From Lachnospiraceae bacterium (GTDB lineage: Bacteria; Bacillota; Clostridia; Lachnospirales; Lachnospiraceae), in contig JAGCCY010000336.1 of assembly GCA_017651385.1 (NCBI GenBank), positions 1 to 5,108 of the forward strand: a DNA stretch of 5,108 bases. The letters are read 5' to 3'. Numbering within the stretch: the stretch's first letter is position 1; every line of letters begins with the position of its first letter. A program made the translations under genes and the position numbers. The notes beneath the pieces were generated by a model that was not told the origin of the DNA, made no database searches, and saw nothing but the letters and a program-made list of their open reading frames with translations. Positions 1 through 5,087 of this stretch are shown here, piece after piece.

Positions 1-645
1 ACTCCTCTTATCCATTCTTGCAGGAGTACCGGTTTTAAACCTTCTTAACTTAACACCGTTTTCTATTAATGAAGCCGACAGGGAATTGGCAGCCTGAAGT
101 CCCGAAGGTCCCGTATAAGTAATGGACTCTCCGCAAAGACATCTTGCTTTAAGATAAGTACCGGTACAAAGAATGACCGCTTTACAAAAATAGGTGGTCC
201 CTGTATTTGTAACCACTCCCGTAACTTTTCCGTTTTCGGTAAGAAGTTTGACGATCTCAGCCTGCTTGACCGTCAAATGATCCGTATTCTCAAGTACTCT
301 TCGCATACTTCTTGAATATTCGGACTTGTCCGCCTGTGCACGAAGAGAGTGGACAGCCGGTCCTTTTGACATATTAAGCATCTTTGACTGTATAAAAGTC
401 TTATCGATATTTTTGCCCATTTCTCCGCCGAGGGCATCAACCTCTCTTACAAGGTGTCCTTTGGAAGATCCTCCGACATTGGGATTACAAGGCATAAGGG
501 CAATACTGTCTATACTTACAGTGAAAATGACGGTATCAAAATCAAGCCGCGCACATGCCAATGCGGCTTCACAACCCGCATGACCTGCACCGACCACACA
601 AACATCAACTGTTTCGGTCCATTGATTCTTTGATATATCCGACAT
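1..645 (-). CDS. mnmG: MnmG (GidA), tRNA U34 carboxymethylaminomethyl modification enzyme, N-terminal 215 codons, cut by window edge
   Basis: FAD-dependent subunit of the cytoplasmic MnmE-MnmG complex, which installs the aminomethyl-type group at C5 of the wobble uridine of certain tRNAs using methylene-tetrahydrofolate and an amine donor (family knowledge). My translation from the ATG at 645 is open to the window edge and gives exactly 215 codons of a family of about 630. Visible marks: the dinucleotide-binding loop GAGHAG (residues 19-24), [14 protein letters not shown] (53-66) followed by [25 protein letters not shown] (94-107), and FKTGTPAR (203-210). The [11 protein letters not shown] wording is what I associate with clostridial MnmG. 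The start is supported by TAAGGA (649-654), which overlaps the mnmE stop. Only 6 nt separate mnmE from mnmG, so the two are co-transcribed and probably translationally coupled. The C-terminal MnmE- and tRNA-binding part lies outside the window. No frameshift is seen. Confidence 0.97.
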   Translation of the reverse strand, partial: MSDISKNQWTETVDVCVVGAGHAGCEAALACARLDFDTVIFTVSIDSIALMPCNPNVGGSSKGHLVREVDALGGEMGKNIDKTFIQSKMLNMSKGPAVHSLRAQADKSEYSRSMRRVLENTDHLTVKQAEIVKLLTENGKVTGVVTNTGTTYFCKAVILCTGTYLKARCLCGESITYTGPSGLQAANSLSASLIENGVKLRRFKTGTPARMDKRS

Positions 646-651
646 TTTTCC

Positions 652-2031
652 TTACTTTCCCATACAGAATTTCATAAATATCTCATTGACCAGATCTTCG
701 TCGACATCTTCACCTATAATCTTTCCGAGCGAAGAATATGCATTCATAAGATCAATGGAATAGAAATCTTCGGGAAGTCCGTTATTAATACTGTTTATCA
801 CATTTTCAAAAGACGACGAAGTGCTTCTTAATTCTTCTGCCTGTCTTAAATTGGTGATCACAAGCTCATTATCTGCTTTAAGATTACCAAGATAAAATTT
901 TTCATTTATCGTCTTTGTAAGAATATCTATACCGGCGCCCGTAGCACAGGAGATTTCGATCACATCACACTCTCCGAAAGACGTTATGATATCATCCTTA
1001 CTCACAACACCGTCAACATCCGTTTTATTCAATAATACAATTATATTCTTATTCTTGACATATTCATAGATTTCTATATCTTCTTTTTCAATACTTAATG
1101 AAGAATCTATGAGAAAAAGAATAAGATCCGCACTTTGTGCAGCTTCCCTTGCTCTTTTTACTCCGATATTTTCAACAATATCTTCGGTTTCCCGTATACC
1201 GGCAGTGTCAAAAAGATTTAGATACACATCACCGATCCTTACTTTTTCTTCGATCGTATCACGGGTCGTACCGGGGATCATGGTAACGATCGCTCTTTCT
1301 TCGCCGGTCAATACATTTAATAAGGAAGATTTACCAACATTCGGCTTACCCAGAATAACCGTTTTAATACCTTCTTTAAGTATTCTTCCGGCCTTAAACG
1401 ACATATAAAGTTTATCTGTTTCTTCTTTAAGCTTTAATATCTTTTCTAAAAGTTTTTCAGGATAATCGTCCAAAGAAAAATGTTCGGGATCATCCAATGC
1501 GGATTCTATAAATGCCGTTTCATATAAAACATCTTCACGGATCTTTCTTATCTTATTATATAGATTTCCGTTTAAATGTTTAAGAGAATTATCAAGTCCA
1601 GCCTTACTTTCGGACGAAATAACATCCATAACGGCTTCTGCTTTTGAAAGATCGATCCTTCCGTTTAAAAAGGCTCTTTTTGTAAATTCTCCGGGTTCGG
1701 CAAGCCTTGCTCCGGATCTGAGAACTGCATCCAGAACGGTTTTTATTACAAAAACTCCGCCGTGGCAGTTTATTTCCACAACGTCCTCTTTGGTAAAAGA
1801 ACTCGGTGCTTTCATGATCGATACCATTACTTCATCAAGTTCATGTCCTTCAAAAACGATAAAACCGTAATGGATCGTATGCGAAGGAAAGGAGGCAAGT
1901 TTATGTTCTCCCTTATTATCCACATACAATTTATCGACTATTGAAATGGCTTCTTTTCCGCTTACACGTATGATCCCGATCCCGGAATCGGATAAAGCGG
2001 TAGAAACGGCAGCGATCGTATCTTTATTCAT
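652..2031 (-). CDS. mnmE: MnmE (TrmE/ThdF), tRNA modification GTPase
   Basis: GTPase partner of MnmG in wobble-uridine modification; GTP hydrolysis by its dimer drives the reaction (family knowledge). At 459 residues it is full length. Residues 1-120 form the folate-binding N-terminal domain, starting MNKDTIAAVST with the VEINCHGG block at 85-92. A helical domain follows, with NGRIDLSKAEAVMDVI at 123-138. A Ras-like G domain is inserted at about 222-378: G1 GKPNVGKSS (228-236), G2 GTTRDT (254-259), G3 DTAG (275-278), G4 NKTD (335-338), G5 SCATGAG (361-367). The helical domain resumes and ends in FCMGK, a variant of the family's C-terminal FC(I/L)GK with the catalytic-type cysteine at 456. The ATG is preceded by AAAGGA (2036-2041) at a short 4-nt spacing. 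A terminator-like hairpin lies directly upstream of that site, so transcription from jag may be limited. All key motifs are intact. Confidence 0.98.
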   Translation of the reverse strand: MNKDTIAAVSTALSDSGIGIIRVSGKEAISIVDKLYVDNKGEHKLASFPSHTIHYGFIVFEGHELDEVMVSIMKAPSSFTKEDVVEINCHGGVFVIKTVLDAVLRSGARLAEPGEFTKRAFLNGRIDLSKAEAVMDVISSESKAGLDNSLKHLNGNLYNKIRKIREDVLYETAFIESALDDPEHFSLDDYPEKLLEKILKLKEETDKLYMSFKAGRILKEGIKTVILGKPNVGKSSLLNVLTGEERAIVTMIPGTTRDTIEEKVRIGDVYLNLFDTAGIRETEDIVENIGVKRAREAAQSADLILFLIDSSLSIEKEDIEIYEYVKNKNIIVLLNKTDVDGVVSKDDIITSFGECDVIEISCATGAGIDILTKTINEKFYLGNLKADNELVITNLRQAEELRSTSSSFENVINSINNGLPEDFYSIDLMNAYSSLGKIIGEDVDEDLVNEIFMKFCMGK

Positions 2032-2041
2032 GTTATCCTTT

Positions 2042-2078
2042 AAAAATATAAAAGGTGTCTTAGAAAACTAAGACACCC
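2042..2078 (-). terminator. Intrinsic terminator-like hairpin between jag and mnmE
   Basis: Read on the minus strand, GGTGTCTTAG (2077-2068 on the complementary side) and CTAAGACACC form a perfect 10-bp stem (2054-2063 pairs with 2068-2077) around a TTTT loop. The tract TTTTATATTTTT (2053-2042) follows at once. This has the form of a Rho-independent terminator just after the jag stop at 2085. The mnmE ribosome-binding site begins directly after the T-tract, and the mnmE ATG is only 10 nt from the tract's end. There is no room for a promoter between them, so this may act as a partial terminator, an attenuator or an RNA-stabilising hairpin. Confidence 0.88.
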
Positions 2079-2084
2079 ATAAGA

Positions 2085-2708
2085 TTACTTCTTAAGTGTA
2101 ACAACTACGTGTCTGTACGGTTCCTCACCCTCGCTGTGGGTAGTTACATATTTATCGTTCTGAAGTGCCGAGTGGATAACCCGCCTTTCATAAGGATTCA
2201 TAGGTTCCAAAGAAACCGTTCTCTTTGTACGCTTAACCTTGAAAGCCATATTTCTTGCAAGATTTTCAAGAGTTTCTTTTCTTCTTTCACGATAATTTTC
2301 CGTATCGACTTTAACTCTTATATATTCTTCGGTACCCTTATTGCATACAAGAGATGCAAGATACTGTAAAGAATCAAGAGTCTGTCCTCTCTTACCGATC
2401 AAAATACCCATATCGTCACCGGATATCTCAACGTCCATTTCTTTTTCTTCTTCGTTATAAGAAACGGAAACTTCTGCGCTTAAATTCATTGCAGCCAATA
2501 CTTCGTCAAGGAAATCCTTTACTCTGTCCTCGGAAGAATCTTTGATCTTTGCCTTGATAACAGCATTCTTTGCATGTATTCCCAAAAATCCGGAAGAACC
2601 TTCTTCAACAACTTCATAATCCAATCTATCACTTGTAACAGATAATGCCTTACATGCTTCGGTTATGGCATCATCAACTGTTTTTGCCGTAAATTCCCTG
2701 TAATCCAT
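2085..2708 (-). CDS. jag: Jag/KhpB (EloR-type) RNA-binding protein
   Basis: Cytoplasmic single-stranded-RNA-binding protein of the Jag/KhpB/EloR family. In streptococci it partners KhpA and influences cell elongation; its role in this organism is not shown by the sequence. At 207 residues it matches the family (about 205-210 in Bacillus). Domains in order: Jag_N at 1-52, ending in the typical SSGFLGIHAKNAVIKA; a short acidic linker; a type II KH domain at about 75-150 with the nucleic-acid loop GKRG (105-108) inside GILIGKRGQTLDSLQYL; and an R3H domain at about 150-207 with the signature R175-x3-H179 in NPYERRVIHSAL. The start is supported by AGGAGA (2715-2720), 6 nt from the ATG. It starts 13 nt after the yidC stop, so it is co-transcribed with yidC, the usual arrangement. 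A terminator-like hairpin follows its stop. Confidence 0.96.
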   Translation of the reverse strand: MDYREFTAKTVDDAITEACKALSVTSDRLDYEVVEEGSSGFLGIHAKNAVIKAKIKDSSEDRVKDFLDEVLAAMNLSAEVSVSYNEEEKEMDVEISGDDMGILIGKRGQTLDSLQYLASLVCNKGTEEYIRVKVDTENYRERRKETLENLARNMAFKVKRTKRTVSLEPMNPYERRVIHSALQNDKYVTTHSEGEEPYRHVVVTLKK

Positions 2709-2721
2709 CTGCTTTCTCCTA

Positions 2722-4062
2722 TTAATTGTTATTGTTCTTTTCGTTATATTCTTTTACAAGATTTGCCTTGGCAGCAATAGAATTTTTACCTTTTGAAGAA
2801 GACTCAAGTTTCTTCCTTGCTTCCGCAACTTTGGCTTCGTTTTCTTCTCTTATGGCCTTAACCTTGGCATCGTTTTCATCTTTAAGTTTTGCCAAAACTT
2901 CCATCGTCTTTGTGGAACGATTTGCATTAGCGGTGATCTTTGAAGGATCAACTCCTGCTTTTTGAAGTCTCTTGTTACGCTTTTCAACGTTTTTCTTTAT
3001 CTCTTCTTCAATATCCATCTTATCGATGTACTTATTGATAGCTACCTGCTGGATACTTCTTACAACAGAACCGGCGATCCAGTAGATACCCATACCTGCG
3101 GGAAGAGTGAAACACATGATAGCTGAAAATATCGGCATAAATGTGTTCATTGCCTTCATTGAAGACTGCATCTGATCTGCCTGCTGATTACCGGATGAAT
3201 CTTTGTTTGAAGCCTGAGGTGTAAGCTTAACATTTATCCACTGTGTTACCGCAGACAAAACAGGAATTAAGATCGCACCGATAACGATCAAAAACTGATG
3301 ATTGGCAAATGCCGTCTTAACCGTATAACTCGGTGAATTACCTATATTAATACCGAGAAAATTATTGAACCTGTTGAGCTGTTCCATTGTGGAAACGACC
3401 ACATCCTTAAACTGAGGGAAGTTTCCGTTTGCGTAAATGGATTCCCATTCGGAAGTGGATGCCCTGTTAAGAACATCTATAAATGTATTCTTAACATATT
3501 CCGCGTCACCGTTTACAAAAAGTTCGTTTGCAAACTGGTTTGAGTACATTCTGGCAGAAGAAAAAGACTGAAGCAATGTTGCAGCTTTATCTTTATTTTC
3601 CGCAAGACTTGTGACTACATTTGTAAATGTATCTTTGATAATGGGTACATATGCGGGAATTGCATAAATAACTCTGTAAAGAGCAAAAAGGATGGGCATC
3701 TGAATGAGTAACTGAAGACAGGAACCTGTCGGAGAAACACCGTATTTTGCATATACTGCCTGAGTCTCCTGATTCATTGCCATCTGAGAATCCTGGTCTT
3801 TTTTATCTTTATACTTTTTCTGAATAGCCTGAAGTTCAGGATTCATCTTCGCCTGAAGTTTTGAGAACTTCTGCTGCTTTATGGTCAAAGGCAGCATAAG
3901 AAGATAAATGACTATTGTAAAAAGAATGATTGCAAGACCGACATTTGGAATCTTGATCCAATTTAAGAAATTAAAGATAGCATTTAAAATGGGTCCCAGA
4001 ATATATTTTGCAATGGGCCCAAGAATTTTACCTTTATCCTGTGTAAGAACTAATAAATTCAA
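2722..4062 (-). CDS. yidC: YidC/Oxa1-family membrane protein insertase, TTG start
   Basis: Inserts proteins into the cytoplasmic membrane, alone or with SecYEG (family knowledge). Of 446 residues, I see an amphipathic N-terminal stretch (14-36), TM1 at about 41-59, a cytoplasmic helical hairpin (60-117) with KQQKFSKLQ and MNPELQAIQ, TM2 at about 118-138 (LLIQMPILFALYRVI), TM3 at about 257-276, TM4 at about 305-319, TM5 at about 320-340 (PAGMGIYWIAGSV), and a charged tail (350-446) rich in Lys, Glu and Ala, probably a helix or coiled coil on the ribosome side, ending NNNN. Three oddities: aligned by eye to SpoIIIJ, the TM1 arginine is Tyr53; the TM2-TM3 loop is about 115 residues rather than a few dozen; and no lipoprotein signal or lipobox cysteine is seen. 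The start is TTG at 4062, supported by AAGGAG 6 nt upstream; no in-frame ATG occurs before TM1. It lies 35 nt after yidD and 13 nt before jag. Confidence 0.96.
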   Translation of the reverse strand: MNLLVLTQDKGKILGPIAKYILGPILNAIFNFLNWIKIPNVGLAIILFTIVIYLLMLPLTIKQQKFSKLQAKMNPELQAIQKKYKDKKDQDSQMAMNQETQAVYAKYGVSPTGSCLQLLIQMPILFALYRVIYAIPAYVPIIKDTFTNVVTSLAENKDKAATLLQSFSSARMYSNQFANELFVNGDAEYVKNTFIDVLNRASTSEWESIYANGNFPQFKDVVVSTMEQLNRFNNFLGINIGNSPSYTVKTAFANHQFLIVIGAILIPVLSAVTQWINVKLTPQASNKDSSGNQQADQMQSSMKAMNTFMPIFSAIMCFTLPAGMGIYWIAGSVVRSIQQVAINKYIDKMDIEEEIKKNVEKRNKRLQKAGVDPSKITANANRSTKTMEVLAKLKDENDAKVKAIREENEAKVAEARKKLESSSKGKNSIAAKANLVKEYNEKNNNN

Positions 4063-4068
4063 AACAAA

Positions 4069-4074
4069 CTCCTT
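4069..4074 (-). promoter_or_regulatory. Ribosome-binding site that fixes the TTG start of yidC
   Basis: AAGGAG on the minus strand is a strong Shine-Dalgarno sequence 6 nt before TTG at 4062-4060. The other nearby TTG in the leader runs straight into TGA, and the first in-frame ATG codons fall after TM1 has begun. The spacing therefore favours the TTG as the true start. Confidence 0.85.
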
Positions 4075-4097
4075 ACTGTTTCCAATAAAAATATATC

Positions 4098-4307
4098 TTA
4101 GGGAACAGGATCATAACCGCCTTTTGAAAAAGGATTACATCTTAAAACTCTCCATAAAGCCAAAAGACCGCCTTTAATAAACCCATATTTTTCAACCGCT
4201 TCCAAACCGTATTGGGAGCAGGTGGGAGTATATGGACATTTAGTGGTCTTTAAAGGAGAAATATACCTTTGATATGTTTTTATTAAAAAAATCAAGATAT
4301 GTTTCAT
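4098..4307 (-). CDS. yidD: YidD, membrane protein insertion efficiency factor
   Basis: Small, membrane-associated factor that helps YidC/Sec-dependent insertion (family knowledge; the mechanism is not settled). At 69 residues it is normal for the family. The N-terminus has the amphipathic [16 protein letters not shown] segment (4-19), and the family signature [20 protein letters not shown] (23-42) is followed by [17 protein letters not shown] at the C-terminus. The three conserved cysteines are C24, C30 and C57. The start codon overlaps the rnpA stop as ATGA (4304-4307), and no convincing Shine-Dalgarno precedes it, so translation is probably coupled to rnpA. It sits between rnpA and yidC, the standard position, which supports a joint role with the insertase downstream. 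Confidence 0.97.
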   Translation of the reverse strand: MKHILIFLIKTYQRYISPLKTTKCPYTPTCSQYGLEAVEKYGFIKGGLLALWRVLRCNPFSKGGYDPVP

Positions 4308-4645
4308 GTTGTCGATGTTATGTTGTGAAGCTTTCCCAAGTGTAACAATGCACTTTCAATTTCTTTATAAGTCTTATCCTTTGCACTTACCCTTACGACG
4401 ATCACGATATCCAAACCACTATTGAATACAGCTTCCTGTAACCGATAACTTTCTTTCACAAGCCTTTTAAGCCTGTGTCTTACTACACTGTTTCCTACTT
4501 TTTTACTTACAGATATGCCAAGCCTGTTACTTTCCGTGCCATTTTCCTTTATATACATTACAAGTAATCTGTTGGCATACGATTTACCGTTTTTGTAAAC
4601 ATTTGAGAAATCGATATTACTTTTTAAAGTATCCGTAAATATCAT
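4304..4645 (-). CDS. rnpA: RnpA, protein component of ribonuclease P
   Basis: Small basic protein that binds the catalytic RNase P RNA and the tRNA 5' leader during tRNA 5'-end maturation (family knowledge). At 113 residues it is normal for the family (about 110-120). The N-terminus [16 protein letters not shown] matches the conserved leader-binding face, and the RNA-contact helix is [18 protein letters not shown] (48-65). Here the usual RNR core reads R56-H57-R58, a substitution I regard as common in Firmicutes. The C-terminal part [28 protein letters not shown] is also typical. The start is secure: an in-frame TAA lies four codons upstream (4657-4655) and the next Met is residue 30. The ribosome-binding site is poor (AGAAG, about 3 nt spacing), in contrast to that of rpmH. 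A strong terminator lies between rpmH and rnpA, so expression is probably low and read-through dependent. Confidence 0.96.
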   Translation of the reverse strand: MIFTDTLKSNIDFSNVYKNGKSYANRLLVMYIKENGTESNRLGISVSKKVGNSVVRHRLKRLVKESYRLQEAVFNSGLDIVIVVRVSAKDKTYKEIESALLHLGKLHNITSTT

Positions 4646-4661
4646 AGTCTTCTTTTAATAG

Positions 4662-4687
4662 AAAAAAAGGCCACATAAATGCGGCCT
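4662..4687 (-). terminator. Intrinsic terminator after rpmH, overlapping its stop codon
   Basis: On the minus strand GGCCGCA pairs with TGTGGCC (4680-4686 with 4669-4675; one G-U pair) around a TTTA loop, with one further A-T pair possible at the base. Seven T residues follow (4668-4662). The stem begins at the last base of the rpmH TAG stop. On the opposite strand the G-U pair becomes an A/C mismatch, so the element is oriented leftward. Only 16 nt lie between the T-tract and the rnpA ATG. Confidence 0.92.
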
Positions 4688-4820
4688 AAGCTGATAACTG
4701 CTTTCTTCCTTTGGCTCTTCTTGCTGCCAAAACCTTTCTTCCGCCGGCTGAACTCATACGTGCTCTGAAGCCGTGAACCTTTGAACGTTGTCTCTTCTTG
4801 GGCTGAAATGTCATCTTCAT
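4686..4820 (-). CDS. rpmH: Large ribosomal subunit protein bL34
   Basis: Small, very basic ribosomal protein of the 50S subunit. I translated it by eye: 44 residues beginning [22 protein letters not shown] and ending [10 protein letters not shown], with the family hallmarks TFQP (4-7), VHGFRARM (15-22), [14 protein letters not shown] (26-39). The length of 44 is the usual one. The ATG at 4820 has a near-perfect Shine-Dalgarno AAGGAGGT (4830-4837) at 9 nt spacing, which fits a highly expressed gene. A second in-frame ATG two codons later is less well placed. A canonical promoter lies about 75 nt upstream, and an intrinsic terminator overlaps the TAG stop. It is the first gene of the leftward rpmH-rnpA-yidD-yidC-jag string. 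Confidence 0.98.
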   Translation of the reverse strand: MKMTFQPKKRQRSKVHGFRARMSSAGGRKVLAARRAKGRKQLSA

Positions 4821-4829
4821 AGTCAATAC

Positions 4830-4837
4830 ACCTCCTT
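4830..4837 (-). promoter_or_regulatory. Strong rpmH ribosome-binding site
   Basis: AAGGAGGT on the minus strand is an eight-base Shine-Dalgarno match 9 nt before the rpmH ATG. It is clearly the strongest translation signal in the window and contrasts with the weak site before the next gene, rnpA. Confidence 0.9.
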
Positions 4838-4846
4838 ACTGAAAAC

Positions 4847-4866
4847 TACCTATATATAATAAGGTA
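4847..4866 (-). repeat. Small inverted repeat in the rpmH 5' leader
   Basis: TACCT (4866-4862 on the minus strand) and AGGTA (4851-4847) form a 5-bp inverted repeat with a 10-nt A+T loop, about 10 nt upstream of the rpmH Shine-Dalgarno. It would lie inside the leader transcribed from the promoter at 4900-4928. The stem is short and may be chance in such A+T-rich DNA. Confidence 0.35.
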
Positions 4867-4899
4867 AATTTGTAATCTCATTAGGAAAATAGCAAAACG

Positions 4900-4928
4900 A
4901 TTATATGAAAAAAACAAGTAACAGTCAA
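4900..4928 (-). promoter_or_regulatory. Canonical sigma-A promoter driving rpmH
   Basis: On the minus strand TTGACT (4928-4923) and TATAAT (4905-4900) are separated by exactly 17 nt: a 5/6 match at -35 and a perfect -10. Transcription would start near 4893 and give a leader of about 73 nt before rpmH. It is the only strong promoter I see in the window and probably serves the whole rpmH-rnpA-yidD-yidC-jag string through read-through of the terminator after rpmH. Confidence 0.9.
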
Positions 4929-4940
4929 GGAAAACAGCAA

Positions 4941-4992
4941 AAATAAAATCTAAAATTTTTTCATTAACAATATAGTGTAAAAAATTTTTTTT
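4941..4992. other. A+T-rich segment, candidate DNA unwinding element
   Basis: Of these 52 bases only 5 are G or C. It contains two A-tract/T-tract junctions, A4T6 at 4952-4961 and A6T8 at 4979-4992, whose centres are 29 nt apart, close to three helical turns. Runs of this type are rigid or curved and melt easily. Its place beside the DnaA-box cluster fits the unwinding element of an origin. This is inference from composition and position. Confidence 0.5.
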
Positions 4993-5007
4993 GACCACAA
5001 TATTTAG

Positions 5008-5087
5008 TTTTACACAAAAGTGGAAAATAAGTGGATAACTATTATTTGAATATTAATATCCACAAAAAGTGAATAAGTTGTGGATAA
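5008..5087. repeat. Cluster of DnaA boxes
   Basis: Against the consensus TTATNCACA (or its complement TGTGNATAA) I find one perfect site, TGTGGATAA at 5079-5087, and four with one mismatch: TTTTACACA 5008-5016 (plus), AGTGGATAA 5030-5038 (minus), ATATCCACA 5056-5064 (plus) and AGTGAATAA 5068-5076 (minus). A two-mismatch site, AGTGGAAAA, lies at 5019-5027. The last two good sites are in the same orientation with starts 11 nt apart, about one helical turn. Such density in 80 nt is typical of DnaA binding at an origin or of autoregulation at the dnaA promoter. Confidence 0.82.

Noticed and set aside
326..583. Open plus-strand frame of 85 codons
   Set aside because: It runs antisense to mnmG, whose reading frame is fully conserved here, and its translation has no recognisable domain or ribosome-binding site.
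1109..1408. Open plus-strand frame of 99 codons
   Set aside because: It lies antisense to the G domain of mnmE. Its hydrophobic look is a by-product of the complementary codons, and no start signal precedes it.
2078..2110. TTGTTA-17-TATGGG on the minus strand at the end of jag, as a possible mnmE promoter
   Set aside because: The -10 match is poor (TAT only), and the start site would fall within the terminator stem.
2109..2545. Two overlapping plus-strand open frames opposite jag
   Set aside because: They are antisense to the KH and R3H domains, overlap each other, and lack domains or ribosome-binding sites.
2726..2965. Plus-strand frame opposite the yidC tail
   Set aside because: It is rich in Phe, Ser and Leu only because the opposite strand encodes Lys/Glu/Ala-rich tail codons.
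3908..4177. Plus-strand frame spanning the yidC start and yidD end
   Set aside because: It crosses two well-supported genes and their junction in antisense and shows no family resemblance.
4849..4863. TTATTATATATA as a second -10 for rpmH
   Set aside because: No acceptable -35 lies 16-18 nt upstream, and a far better promoter exists at 4900-4928.
4991..4999. TTGACCACA as a further DnaA box
   Set aside because: It has two mismatches to TTATNCACA in the central positions, too weak to count beside the five better sites.
4991..5019. TTGACC at 4991-4996 as the -35 of a rightward dnaA promoter
   Set aside because: The sequence 16-18 nt downstream (ACAAAA) does not resemble a -10.
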